Shown here piece after piece: positions 14,825-23,152 of a stretch of DNA of 40,786 bases. Position numbers and translations under genes: made by a program. How positions within the stretch are numbered: the first letter of the stretch is position 1; every line of letters begins with the position of its first letter. Source of the DNA: Vermiculatibacterium agrestimuris (GTDB lineage: Bacteria > Bacillota > Clostridia > Oscillospirales > Oscillospiraceae); the NCBI RefSeq assembly GCF_943193085.1, contig NZ_CALPCU010000019.1, positions 1-40,786 on the forward strand. Direction: 5' to 3'. Below the pieces are notes generated by a model. That model searched no databases. It saw only the letters and a list, made by a program, of their open reading frames with translations, and was not told the DNA's origin.

Positions 14825-16596
14825 GCGTCCTCGCCTCCCTTCACCACGGCCTGGTCGATCTGCTCGGTCATCTCACGGGCCATGTCGGCGTAAACCGTGG
14901 GGAACGCCTCGTCGGGCACCGTTTTGGCCCGGCCCATCTTCTCCCGGAAGGGGATCTCGAACAGGTCGGTCACCCGGGCCCCCTTGGCGATGGCGGAACG
15001 GCAGAGCTTGTCGTAATCCAGGATCATCTGGAGCATCTTGTCCTGACGCTCGTAGCTGGAATACCAGTCCACCTCCAAAAAGCCGTTTTGCTGCAGGAAA
15101 TCCTCCCGGAGCATCTTGGCGGTCTCCAGGGTGAGCTGGTCGCCCGGGGACAGGGAATCCTTGCCCACCAGCTGGACGATCTCATTGAGGTTGGCCTCCT
15201 CCTGAAGGATAGCCATGGCCTTGTCCCGGTTCTGCATGAACTGGGGCCCCAGGTTCTCGTCGTACCAACTCTTCAGGGAGTCCAGGTACAGGGAGTAGGA
15301 GTTGAGCCAGTTGATGGCGGGGAAGTGCCGCCGGTAGGCCAGAGAGGCGTCCAGAGCCCAGAAGACCTTGACGATGCGCATGGTGGCCTGGCTCACCGGC
15401 TCAGAGAGGTCGCCGCCGGGAGGAGACACGGCGCCCACGGCGGTGAGGGAGCCCCGGCGCGCGTTGTCGGAACCCATGCACTCCACTACGCCGGCGCGTT
15501 CGTAGAACTGGCTCAGGCGGGAGGACAGGTAGGCGGGGTAGCCCTCCTCGCCGGGCATCTCCTCCAACCGGCCGGACATCTCCCGGAGCGCCTCGGCCCA
15601 GCGGGAGGTGGAGTCGGCGATGACGGCCACGTCGTAGCCCATATCCCGGAAATACTCGGCAATGGTGATGCCGGTGTAGATGGACGCCTCCCGGGCGGCC
15701 ACGGGCATATCGGAGGTGTTGGCGATGAGCACCGTGCGTTTCATCAGCGGCTCGCCGTTGCGGGGATCCACCAGCTCGGGGAACTCCCGGAGCACGTCGG
15801 TCATCTCATTGCCGCGCTCGCCGCAGCCGATGTAGATGACGATATCCACATCAGACCACTTGGCCAGAGCGTGCTGCATCACCGTCTTGCCGGAGCCGAA
15901 GGGTCCGGGGATAGCGGCGGTGCCGCCCTTGGCCACGGGGAACAGGGCGTCCACGATGCGCTGGCCGGAGAGCAGGGGGGTCTTGGGGGGATACTTGTGC
16001 TTATAGGGCCGGCCCACACGCACCGGCCAGGTCTGCATCAGCTTCAGCTCGTGGCGCTCTCCCTTTTCGTCCAGCAGAATACCCACCGGCTCGGTGACGG
16101 TGTACTCCCCAGCCTGGATGGAGAGGATCTCGCCCCGCAGGCGGGGGGGCACCATGATCTTGTGGAGGACGGAGACGGTCTCGGGCACAGTGCCGATGAC
16201 GTCGCCGCCCACCACCTTGTCTCCCGCCTTCACCGTGGGGGTGAAGGCCCACTTTTTCTCCCGGTTCAGGCCGGGCAGCTCGATGCCCCGGGTGATGCTG
16301 GCGCCGGCGGCCTTGACGATCTCCTCCAAGGGCCGCTGGATGCCGTCGTAGATGTTCTCGATCATGCCGGGGCCCAGCTCCACGCTGAGGGGGGCGCCGG
16401 TGGTGATGACGTCGGCGCCGGGGCCCAGGCCGGAAGTCTCCTCGTAGACCTGGATGGAGGCCGAGTCGCCGTTCATGGTCAGGATCTCGCCAATGAGCCG
16501 CTGGGGGCCCACCCGCACCACGTCGGCCATGTTGGCGTCGCTGAGGCCGGTGGCCACCACCAGCGGGCCGGAGACCTTCACAACTTTTCCGCTCAA
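14821..16596 (-). CDS. ntpA: V-type ATPase catalytic subunit A
   Basis: A 591-residue catalytic subunit. Walker A is GPFGSGKT at residues 231-238; the family features IYIGCGERGNEMTDVL and the substrate-loop ADSTSRWAEALREMSGRLEEMPGEEGYPAYL are present. The start is TTG at 16596 after GAAGG; length is normal for the family. Unlike the other junctions in this operon, which overlap or are short, about 230 bases separate it from ntpG, and these are filled by a palindrome-rich insert. Confidence 0.97.
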   Translation of the reverse strand: MSGKVVKVSGPLVVATGLSDANMADVVRVGPQRLIGEILTMNGDSASIQVYEETSGLGPGADVITTGAPLSVELGPGMIENIYDGIQRPLEEIVKAAGASITRGIELPGLNREKKWAFTPTVKAGDKVVGGDVIGTVPETVSVLHKIMVPPRLRGEILSIQAGEYTVTEPVGILLDEKGERHELKLMQTWPVRVGRPYKHKYPPKTPLLSGQRIVDALFPVAKGGTAAIPGPFGSGKTVMQHALAKWSDVDIVIYIGCGERGNEMTDVLREFPELVDPRNGEPLMKRTVLIANTSDMPVAAREASIYTGITIAEYFRDMGYDVAVIADSTSRWAEALREMSGRLEEMPGEEGYPAYLSSRLSQFYERAGVVECMGSDNARRGSLTAVGAVSPPGGDLSEPVSQATMRIVKVFWALDASLAYRRHFPAINWLNSYSLYLDSLKSWYDENLGPQFMQNRDKAMAILQEEANLNEIVQLVGKDSLSPGDQLTLETAKMLREDFLQQNGFLEVDWYSSYERQDKMLQMILDYDKLCRSAIAKGARVTDLFEIPFREKMGRAKTVPDEAFPTVYADMAREMTEQIDQAVVKGGEDA

Positions 16597-16628
16597 ATTT
16601 TCAACCTTCTTTCTTGAAAGGTATCTTT

Positions 16629-16657
16629 CCTATAAAAAGCCATATCACGCGCCGCAA
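16629..16657 (-). promoter_or_regulatory. possible internal promoter before ntpA
   Basis: On the minus strand: -35 TTGCGG (16652-16657), 17-base spacer, -10 TATAGG (16629-16634), 32 bases before the TTG start. Match to consensus is modest. It could give extra A, B and D subunits relative to the membrane subunits. Confidence 0.3.
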
Positions 16658-16821
16658 GGGGCTGACCGCTCGGTCGCTTTACCCGCAAGGGGCACGCCCC
16701 ATCCGTAAGGTCGCTTCGCTCCCAACGGCTGGGCAGTCCCTCCGACTCAGCCTGGTCTTCGGGCCGCAGGCGGCCCTACGCTCGGCTTCGCTCCAGTCCA
16801 AGCTCCCTCGCAGCCCCTTGC
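16654..16821 (-). repeat. palindrome-rich insert inside the V-ATPase operon
   Basis: Bounded by an exact 11-bp inverted repeat, GCAAGGGGCTG (16654-16664) and CAGCCCCTTGC (16811-16821). Inside are GACCG-CT-CGGTC, GGGGC-AC-GCCCC (16689-16700) and GGGCCGC-AG-GCGGCCC (16761-16776), plus repeated GCAAGGGGC and GCTTCGCTCC words. No coding frame is credible. It could be a short non-autonomous element or an RNA structure that alters expression of ntpA-B-D. Confidence 0.6.
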
Positions 16822-16828
16822 TCCACGC

Positions 16829-17143
16829 TTACAGAATATCCGCGCCCACGGCCCGTTCCACCGCGGTCTTCACATTTTCCATGCCGATGCCCAGAGAGCC
16901 CTCTTTCCCCGGAATGAGGATGACGGCGGGGGTGAGGGCGTCTTTATACCGGGCGATCTCAGGGCCCATGTCCTTGGCGTAGCCCTCGGTGAGATAGATG
17001 ATGGCATAGTTTTCCTTGGCCAGCCGGCGAAGGGTGGCCTTGGCCTGCTCCACATCCTCGGCGGGGAAAACCTCCAGCCCCAGGGCGCGGAAGCCCAGGA
17101 CGCTGTCCCTGTCGCCCAGAGCGGCGATCTTATACTCAGACAT
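16829..17143 (-). CDS. ntpG: V-type ATPase subunit F (NtpG)
   Basis: A 104-residue stalk subunit that binds the D shaft. The start EYKIAALGDRDSVLGFRALG and the middle YAIIYLTEGYAKDM are typical of archaeal/bacterial subunit F. ATG at 17143 overlaps the ntpC stop by 8 bases; an ATG nine bases upstream (17152) is possible. It is the last gene before the structured insert. Confidence 0.93.
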   Translation of the reverse strand: MSEYKIAALGDRDSVLGFRALGLEVFPAEDVEQAKATLRRLAKENYAIIYLTEGYAKDMGPEIARYKDALTPAVILIPGKEGSLGIGMENVKTAVERAVGADIL

Positions 17144-18125
17144 AGCTCTCACGCAGCCTTTCTCGGATGGCCTCGGCCTTCATGCCCGCCTGGCGGCCGG
17201 AGAAGATGGTGCGGATGGCGGTGGCCTCCGCCTCCCGGGCACACAGGTAGCCCACCACTGGCTGCTCCCCAAAGGCCACCCGCCTGGCCTGGGAGAGGTA
17301 GGCGGTGAGGGCGTCGTCGCAGGCGCGCTCAAAGGCGGTGAGGCTGCCGGAGTCGGGGGCGGTAAGGGCCGTGCCCAGTTGGGCCGCGCTCTCCAGCGGG
17401 GAGGCGGCAAAGGGCTTGGCCAGCTCCCCACCCTTGGCGGCAGCCACGGCGGCCGGGGAGACGTTCCCGCCCTCCAGCAGGCTCTCCCCCAAAAGCTCGG
17501 CTCCGGCGCCCATCCGGGCGCAGCGCACGGCGGCGCGAAGGTTCACCGCGTCCACGCACAGGCGCACATAGCCCTGAAGGAAGGGGCTTCCGCTGTCCTT
17601 GGCGGCCTGGGTCATCTCGGCGTAGCAGGCCCGATCCAGGATCAGGTCGGCGCGCTGGGGATCCCGCCGCTCGGTGAGGAGGGCGCCCGCCGCCTCCACT
17701 GCCTTGCGGAAGACGGGGCTCACGGCGTCCAGGTCGCCCCGGTGATAAGCCTCCGCCAAGGCGTGGGGGTCATACCGCCCACCGGCCATGAGCAGCCGCG
17801 CGGCGTCCTCTCCCAGAGCCTCGGCCTTGAGCAGGGCCTTGGCGTTATGGTAGTCGTACTTGATCTGGAACACCTCCACCAGCGCGCGCTGGGGTACGGC
17901 GTCCCTCAATTCCTGAAACAACTCCACCCTGGCCTTGGACAGCACGGCGTTGACGGCGGGGGCGGACAGGCCCTCGGGCTCGGCGTAGCCGCACTCGGTG
18001 ATGACCTTGGCGCACTCCTCGTCGGTTCGGGCCTCCAGCATCCGCTCCCGGCGCTCTCTGGTGAGCAGCCGGTTTTCCATGGCCCGGATCCAGGCGGAGA
18101 TGGAGAGATAATCGGTATCTTTCAA
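17136..18125 (-). CDS. ntpC: V-type ATPase subunit C
   Basis: A 329-residue subunit of the V-ATPase (the archaeal-type C, equal to eukaryotic d) that caps the proteolipid ring and links it to the D-F shaft. It is all-helical and belongs to the AC39 family, with the N-terminal SISAWIRAMENRLLT and later FQIKYDYHNAKALLKAEALG motifs. The start is TTG at 18125, six bases after AAAGGAG. It lies between ntpE (27-base gap) and ntpG (8-base overlap). Confidence 0.93.
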   Translation of the reverse strand: MKDTDYLSISAWIRAMENRLLTRERRERMLEARTDEECAKVITECGYAEPEGLSAPAVNAVLSKARVELFQELRDAVPQRALVEVFQIKYDYHNAKALLKAEALGEDAARLLMAGGRYDPHALAEAYHRGDLDAVSPVFRKAVEAAGALLTERRDPQRADLILDRACYAEMTQAAKDSGSPFLQGYVRLCVDAVNLRAAVRCARMGAGAELLGESLLEGGNVSPAAVAAAKGGELAKPFAASPLESAAQLGTALTAPDSGSLTAFERACDDALTAYLSQARRVAFGEQPVVGYLCAREAEATAIRTIFSGRQAGMKAEAIRERLRESYV

Positions 18126-18152
18126 AGCGTTCTCCTTTCCCGGCGGAGCCGC

Positions 18153-18845
18153 TCAGGGCCCGTCAAAGAGGATGGCGGCGACCTCCTGCTCCAGTCCGGC
18201 GCGGGACAGGCGCACCAAAGTCTCAAAGGCACAGTTGACCTCCACGCCCTCGCCCGCCAGGATAAAGCCGCCCCGGATGGGCCGGGTCTGCTCCGATACG
18301 GTGAGCTGTCCGGTGCCCGCCAAAAGGGCGCTGCCGGCGGTGACGACTTTGTCCAGAATGGCCCCGGCGGCAGAGCCGGTAAGCTCGTCAGGGAGCTTAG
18401 GGGCCACTTGCTTGGCCAGCTTTTCGTTGGCCCTGGCCACCACCTTTTTGCCCGCCTTGTCCCGGTCGGCCTTGGAGAAGAGCACCTCCTCCCGGCCGGT
18501 GACGGCGGCCTTGACGCACAGGTCGCTGAGCAAGTCCACATATGTCTCCTCCGGCAGGCTCAACAGCTGCTCCAGGGCCTTGTCGAAGGCCAGGGAGAGC
18601 ATCTCCTGCTTGGTGGCGAGGATCTGCTTGCGCCCCTCCAGAGCGGCCATGTTTTCCATACGTCTGACCTGCTCGGCGGCGTCCCGCTCCCCCTTTTCCA
18701 GAATGGTTTGGGCGAGGGCCTGAGCCTGACGGTCATAGTCGGCCCGGATGGCCTGGGCCTGCGCTTTGGCCTCGGCCAGGAGGCCGTCGGCCTGGGCCTG
18801 GGCGTCAGCGGCAATGCGCGCTTTGATTTGATCCAATCCGTTCAT
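18153..18845 (-). CDS. ntpE: V-type ATPase subunit E
   Basis: A 230-residue peripheral-stalk subunit. The N-terminal half is a long charged, Ala/Gln-rich helix (about 1-100, IKARIAADAQAQADGLLAEA), and the C-terminal half is a small globular domain that contacts the A3B3 head. ATG at 18845 follows GGAAGGGG. It forms the stator with the NtpF-type subunit encoded at the operon start. Confidence 0.9.
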   Translation of the reverse strand: MNGLDQIKARIAADAQAQADGLLAEAKAQAQAIRADYDRQAQALAQTILEKGERDAAEQVRRMENMAALEGRKQILATKQEMLSLAFDKALEQLLSLPEETYVDLLSDLCVKAAVTGREEVLFSKADRDKAGKKVVARANEKLAKQVAPKLPDELTGSAAGAILDKVVTAGSALLAGTGQLTVSEQTRPIRGGFILAGEGVEVNCAFETLVRLSRAGLEQEVAAILFDGP

Positions 18846-18867
18846 ATGAAATCCCCTTCCTGTGGGA

Positions 18868-19395
18868 TCAGAACTGCAGGAGCATCAGCATGGAGGCCAA
18901 CAGGGACAAAATGGCGTAGAACTCCACGATGCCGCACAGCAGAAGGCCCTTGGACCAGTCGTCGGGCTTCTTGGCCAGGATGTTGATGGAGCCGGCGGCC
19001 ACCCGGCCCTGGGCGATGGCGGAGAGAAGTCCGCCCAGCGCCATGGGCATGCAGGCCACAAAATAGGCCATGCCCTGCTGGGTGGTCATGTTCAGCAGGG
19101 CGGTAAAGTCGCCGCCCATCAGGCCCATGCGGGCGATGGCGAAGAAGAACACCACCATGCCGTAGAGCCCCTGGGTGCCGGGCAGCAGCTGAAGCACCAT
19201 GACCTTACCGGACTTGGAGGGATCCTCGCTGAGCAGGCCGGTGCCCGCCTCGCCGGCGATGCCGGTGCCCTTGGCGGAGCCGACACAGGAAAGACCGACC
19301 GCCAGGCCGGCGCCCAGCAAAGCCAGGGCCAGGCCGCCGATGGAGCCCAGGAAGGTCAGGCTCTGCTGCAGTTGTACCATTTGAGTGAGATCCAT
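18868..19395 (-). CDS. ntpK: V-type ATPase proteolipid subunit K
   Basis: A 175-residue rotor-ring subunit with four membrane helices, a fused double hairpin. As in Enterococcus hirae NtpK, the first hairpin has LLPGTQGLYG and only the second keeps the ion-binding carboxylate, E158 in IVEFYAIL. L71, T74, Q75, Q129 and E158 line up with the five sodium ligands known for NtpK (L61, T64, Q65, Q110, E139), with constant offsets of 10 and then 19. I therefore predict Na+ rather than H+ transport. ATG at 19395 follows AAGGAGG. Confidence 0.95.
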   Translation of the reverse strand: MDLTQMVQLQQSLTFLGSIGGLALALLGAGLAVGLSCVGSAKGTGIAGEAGTGLLSEDPSKSGKVMVLQLLPGTQGLYGMVVFFFAIARMGLMGGDFTALLNMTTQQGMAYFVACMPMALGGLLSAIAQGRVAAGSINILAKKPDDWSKGLLLCGIVEFYAILSLLASMLMLLQF

Positions 19396-19408
19396 TGTTA
19401 GTTCCTCC

Positions 19409-21358
19409 TTATTGATTGACTATGTCAACATACTGTGTGGAGATATCCAAAGGCTGGAAGGCCCGTCCGCCGTCTTCATAGAACCGGCCGAAGAACTCCA
19501 GACACTGAAGGCGCATGTCGTGGACGTAACAGCCCAGGACATTAAGGGCAAAGTTCAGGGCGTTGCCGATCATGGCGATGATGAAAAAGGCCACCACATT
19601 TCCCGTCATGGCGCCCAGCTGGTTGAACACCTGGGCCACCACTGCCCCGGCCAGCATGAGGGCCATAAGGCGGGAATAGGACAAAATGTCGCTGAAATAA
19701 CCGGTGATGTTATTGTAGAGAGAGCCGCCGATGCCCACCAGCTTTCCCACAAGGCCCTTCTTACCGTAGCCCTGGGTGAGAACCAGCAGGATCAGGATGG
19801 CGATCAGGGCCGTATTGACGGAGATGACGCCCGCCGCGGCGACGCCCGCCAGGACGAACACCAGGTACCAGGCGCCCTCGCCGCACAGGGCGGCCATCAC
19901 CTCTCCCTGCTTGATCTTTCGGTACATGCTCACGGCCATGCCCACAAAGATCTGGCACACGCCCAGGATCAGGGAGCCGATGAGCACCGGCACCGCATCA
20001 TCCAAAGGGGAGAACAGGGCCGGCATCTGGGTAAAGGTGGTGTTGGGGTCGATGAGCATGGCCATCTGGGGCAACAGGTCGCCGAAGAAGCCGCCGGTCA
20101 GGGCCCCCCAGATGAAGGTGCTCACGCCACACAGGCCCAGCAGGGGCATCATGTGCCGCACGGTGGGGCCCTTGGGCTTCAAGAGCTTGATGGAGAGGAT
20201 GGACACCAGCATCATTACGATGCCGTAGCCCATGTCCGCCATCATCATCCCGTAGAACAGGATGAAGAAGGGGGCCATCAGGGGATTGGGATCCACCGAG
20301 CCGTAAGCGGGCAGAGAATACATCTCTGTGACCATGCTCATGGGGGAGGTGAGCTTGCCGTTTTTCAGCTTCACCGGCACCTGGGGATACTCCTCCTCCG
20401 TGGGGTCGGTGACCTCCCAGGCGTAGGGGAAGCTGTCCAGCAGCGCCTTGACCCGTCCTTCGTCCTCAGCGGGGAACCAGCCGGAGAGGAAGAAGCTCTC
20501 CCCCGTGTCCCACAGGCGGCTCTTGGCCTCCTCCCGGCGGACTTCCTGCCGGGCGCGGTCGGTAAAGAGCTTCAAAGCCTGGGCCTGATCCCCGGCCCCG
20601 GCGATCTGTTCAGTGAGGGCCTGAGCCTTGGCGTCGTTTTCCTTCAGGGCTTTTTGCAGGCGCAGGTCATTGTCCCCGGCGGTGCCCGTCAGATCCCGGA
20701 AGACCGTCCGGGTAAAGCCCCAGCGCTGGAGGACTTCCATGACCTCCCCCTCCACGCTTTTGTGGCACAGCAGGAAGAGATATTGAAGGCCGGCGTCCTT
20801 CCCCGCCGGGGTGAGGGCGCAAAGCTGCCCGGCCTGGCCCAGCGCTTCGGCGAGCTCGTCAAGCGACCCGGCGGCGGGGATAGAGCCGAAAAGAGCGCTC
20901 ACCGCCTGGGTAGAGGCGGTGTCCAGAGGCACGTCCAGCTCCAGCCAGGGCTGCAGCGCGGCGCGCTGGTTTTGGAGCTTGGCCTGCTCAGCGGTCAGGG
21001 CGGTGAGCTCCTGCTGAAGGGCACGCAGCTGCCGGGCCGTCTCCTCCGTCCTGGCGTAGGCCTCGTCATCAAAGAACTGCCCGGCGCTGACCTCGGGCCG
21101 GGGGGTAAGCCCACCCGACTTTTCGCCGCTGTAGCGCTTCAGAAGCTCCAGAGCCTGCCCGCCCAGCTCCAGCCGCTCTCTGGCGGCGGAAAGGGCCGAG
21201 GCGTCCGGCCGGCGCAGGGTCTCAAAGAGAGGGTCGCCCGGCTCCGGCGTGGACTCGTCCACCTGCACGCAGCCCAGCCGCTGGAGGCCGTTGAAGATGG
21301 CCTCCCGATCGGACTGAAGGGCGATGAGCCGCAGCCGTTTCATGGTTACGATGGACAT
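19409..21358 (-). CDS. ntpI: V-type ATPase subunit I
   Basis: A 649-residue stator subunit (equal to eukaryotic a). The first about 330 residues are soluble with coiled-coil stretches; the rest holds seven or eight membrane helices. It provides the ion half-channels next to the K ring. The start of the membrane part, PFFILFYGMMMADMGYGIVMM, is a family signature, and the conserved Arg helix is seen near LSYSRLMALMLAGAVVAQVFN. ATG at 21358 begins one base after the stop of the upstream gene. Confidence 0.95.
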   Translation of the reverse strand: MSIVTMKRLRLIALQSDREAIFNGLQRLGCVQVDESTPEPGDPLFETLRRPDASALSAARERLELGGQALELLKRYSGEKSGGLTPRPEVSAGQFFDDEAYARTEETARQLRALQQELTALTAEQAKLQNQRAALQPWLELDVPLDTASTQAVSALFGSIPAAGSLDELAEALGQAGQLCALTPAGKDAGLQYLFLLCHKSVEGEVMEVLQRWGFTRTVFRDLTGTAGDNDLRLQKALKENDAKAQALTEQIAGAGDQAQALKLFTDRARQEVRREEAKSRLWDTGESFFLSGWFPAEDEGRVKALLDSFPYAWEVTDPTEEEYPQVPVKLKNGKLTSPMSMVTEMYSLPAYGSVDPNPLMAPFFILFYGMMMADMGYGIVMMLVSILSIKLLKPKGPTVRHMMPLLGLCGVSTFIWGALTGGFFGDLLPQMAMLIDPNTTFTQMPALFSPLDDAVPVLIGSLILGVCQIFVGMAVSMYRKIKQGEVMAALCGEGAWYLVFVLAGVAAAGVISVNTALIAILILLVLTQGYGKKGLVGKLVGIGGSLYNNITGYFSDILSYSRLMALMLAGAVVAQVFNQLGAMTGNVVAFFIIAMIGNALNFALNVLGCYVHDMRLQCLEFFGRFYEDGGRAFQPLDISTQYVDIVNQ

Positions 21359-21359
21359 T

Positions 21360-21674
21360 TCAGCCTCTCACGACCTTTCCGACGATCACTTCAGCGGCCT
21401 TATCCAGCCTGGCCCGGGAGCGTTCCTTCAGGGCCTGGCAGTCGGTCTCATACTCGGCCAGGATCTGGCGGGTCTTCTCCCCACCGAGGGTCTCAGCCTG
21501 GGCCAGTAAGGCCCTGGCCTGATCCTGAGCGGCCTTTTTGGCCTGCTCCAGAGCGGTCTCGCCGTCCCTGCGGGCCTGCTCCACCAGAGCCTTGGCCTCC
21601 GTCTGGGCCTGCGCCAGCCGCTCCTTGGCCTGCTGCTCGCTGTCGGCCACCTGCTTGATTGCGTCCATAGACAT
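21360..21674 (-). CDS. ntpF: V-type ATPase peripheral-stalk subunit (NtpF/AhaH type)
   Basis: A 104-residue, almost entirely alpha-helical and charged protein (ADSEQQAKERLAQAQ, then many K/E/A repeats). This is the form of the G/H stalk subunit that pairs with subunit E. It is the first gene of the operon, as ntpF is in Enterococcus hirae. Two starts are possible: ATG at 21674, only 3 bases from GGTGAG, or ATG at 21668 with better spacing. A promoter lies 61 bases upstream. Confidence 0.85.
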   Translation of the reverse strand: MSMDAIKQVADSEQQAKERLAQAQTEAKALVEQARRDGETALEQAKKAAQDQARALLAQAETLGGEKTRQILAEYETDCQALKERSRARLDKAAEVIVGKVVRG

Positions 21675-21734
21675 CGTCTCACCGCCTTTTTGCGTGAAAA
21701 ATGGTGGATCACATTGGGAATGTTTGCATCATCT

Positions 21735-21763
21735 ATCATACCCGAATGGGGAGTTTAATTCAA
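21735..21763 (-). promoter_or_regulatory. promoter of the V-ATPase operon
   Basis: Minus strand: -35 TTGAAT (21758-21763), 17-base spacer, -10 TATGAT (21735-21740), with the ntpF start about 60 bases further down. No operator is apparent. Confidence 0.75.
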
Positions 21764-21816
21764 GTTCAATTTGCATTTTTACATATTTCTTCATGGACAT
21801 TTTTGTAGAAAAAGCA

Positions 21817-21857
21817 CAAAACGCCGGTTTCCAAACGGATTGGAAACCAGCGTTTGT
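21817..21857 (-). terminator. terminator of the DUF4015-type gene
   Basis: A 16-bp stem with one mismatched or wobble position (21819-21834 with 21840-21855). On the minus strand it is followed by TTTTGTGCTTTTTC. It separates this gene from the V-ATPase promoter. Confidence 0.85.
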
Positions 21858-21876
21858 CATGGGAAGACGTTTTATC

Positions 21877-22992
21877 TCACGCCCCGGGCTGGAGGATGCT
21901 TCCGCCGCCCAAAGGCAGAAAGGAGATGGCAGGGGATTCGTTTTCATAGGCCGCCGTGGTAAATACCGGCGCGGGCATATCCTCGCCCAGCTGCTCCTGG
22001 GACTGGGCATAGGCCCGGGCAGCGGCGGCGTCCTGGGGGCCGGGGAGATAGACCCGGTCGGCATAGAGGCCCACCAGCTCCAGGCTCTGTCCGCTCTCGT
22101 CCCCCTCCCCGGCGAACAGACCGGCGGAGACGGAGACGGCCAGCTTCACGTCGGGGTAGTCCTCCAGGGCCTGACGCACTTCCTGGCAGAACTCCTCCAC
22201 TGCGGAGGAGAGGTCTGCGGGATCATACCGCTCTCCCACCACCAGATTGCCCAGATCGCCGTCCAGGGCAGTGGGGAAGCCGGCATAGTCCAGCAAAATT
22301 TCGTCAAAGCCAAGCTCCGCCAGCTCCCGGCAGACCCCGGAGACATAGTCCCTGGCGGCGGGCACCCCCACGCTGAGCCAGCGTACGACCTCCTTGTCCC
22401 GCCAGTTGCCGATGGGGGAGCGGAGGGCCAGGGTGTTGTTCATTTTGGGGGTCAGGTTGTCCCGGAAGCAGGCCACCCGGGCCACGGTGTAGAGCCCCTC
22501 GGTGCCGTTGAGCGTCCGGATGGCCTCGTTCAGGCCGGGCGTGGCGGCGGAGGCCCCGGCGGAGATGGCCTGGGGCAGGTCGGAGACATAGCCCAGAGTG
22601 CCCTCGTCATCCTTCATATCGAAGAGGAGGGCGTTGCCTCCGGCCGCCTCCATCTGCGCCTGGGCGGTGCCGTCGGTGAGGGCGCCGCGGGGCAGAGCCA
22701 CCGGATAGAAAAGAGGCTGCGCGGTGGGCTCCGGCGTGGGTTCCGGGGTGACGATGACCACATCCTGGCTCTGGACAGGGTGGGGGGTAGGCTCAGCCTC
22801 CGCCCGCTGAAGGAAGGAGGGCAGGTCAATGTGGGCCTTGCCGTCGTCGCCGTAGTAGACCCGGTCTTGAAGCAGGAAGAAGGCGGCCACGGCCAGGACG
22901 AGCACGATGAGCAGGATGACGATGAGGGCCATCAGGACGGTGCGGGTCTTGGAGCGGCCCCGGTACGAGTCATAGCCGTATGTGGATCTCAA
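21877..22992 (-). CDS. membrane-anchored DUF4015-type glycoside-hydrolase-like protein
   Basis: A 371-residue protein: short basic cytoplasmic tail (YGYDSYRGRSKTRT), one membrane helix (about 18-42), a Pro/Thr/Glu linker (VTPEPTPEPTAQP), then an extracellular domain of about 270 residues. That domain resembles the putative glycoside hydrolase family DUF4015 (a TIM-barrel-like group; FDEILLDYAGFP and GNALLFDMKDDEG look like barrel strands with acidic residues). The start TTG at 22992 is placed 8 bases after AAGGAG; a longer GTG frame from 23040 would run through a perfect palindrome and is unlikely. Substrate is unknown, perhaps an envelope glycan. It follows marR in the same direction with a promoter of its own. 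Confidence 0.78.
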   Translation of the reverse strand: MRSTYGYDSYRGRSKTRTVLMALIVILLIVLVLAVAAFFLLQDRVYYGDDGKAHIDLPSFLQRAEAEPTPHPVQSQDVVIVTPEPTPEPTAQPLFYPVALPRGALTDGTAQAQMEAAGGNALLFDMKDDEGTLGYVSDLPQAISAGASAATPGLNEAIRTLNGTEGLYTVARVACFRDNLTPKMNNTLALRSPIGNWRDKEVVRWLSVGVPAARDYVSGVCRELAELGFDEILLDYAGFPTALDGDLGNLVVGERYDPADLSSAVEEFCQEVRQALEDYPDVKLAVSVSAGLFAGEGDESGQSLELVGLYADRVYLPGPQDAAAARAYAQSQEQLGEDMPAPVFTTAAYENESPAISFLPLGGGSILQPGA

Positions 22993-23021
22993 ACGCCTCA
23001 GCTCCTTTTTTCGGAAGTTTC

Positions 23022-23034
23022 GCGGGATAAGAAA
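23022..23034 (+). repeat. 13-base repeat, copy 1
   Basis: GCGGGATAAGAAA lies in the leader of the DUF4015-type gene. The same 13 bases recur at 23676-23688 just upstream of marR, in the same orientation. Confidence 0.45.
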
Positions 23035-23061
23035 TATCACAGCCGAAAACGGCTGTGATAT
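23034..23061 (-). repeat. perfect 12-bp palindrome in the leader
   Basis: ATATCACAGCCG (23034-23045) and its exact reverse complement (23050-23061) with an AAAA loop lie between the predicted -10 and the TTG start. It may terminate read-through from marR, stabilise the mRNA, or be an operator. Confidence 0.6.
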
Positions 23062-23096
23062 CGTAGGATTTATAACTATAATAGCCGTTCGGGGCC

Positions 23097-23105
23097 ATTA
23101 TATCA
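23097..23105 (-). promoter_or_regulatory. extended -10 promoter of the DUF4015-type gene
   Basis: Minus strand TGaTATAAT, with TATAAT at 23097-23102 and the TG extension at 23103-23105. The -35 region is poor. Confidence 0.5.
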
Positions 23106-23152
23106 CAAAATATTAAATTTGGAAGAGAAAATTTGCTTTTTTCACATTTCTT

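Noticed and set aside
22992..23040. Longer form of the DUF4015-type protein starting with GTG at 23040
   Set aside because: The extra 16 codons begin inside a perfect palindrome, have no ribosome site, and contain the ribosome site for the TTG at 22992.
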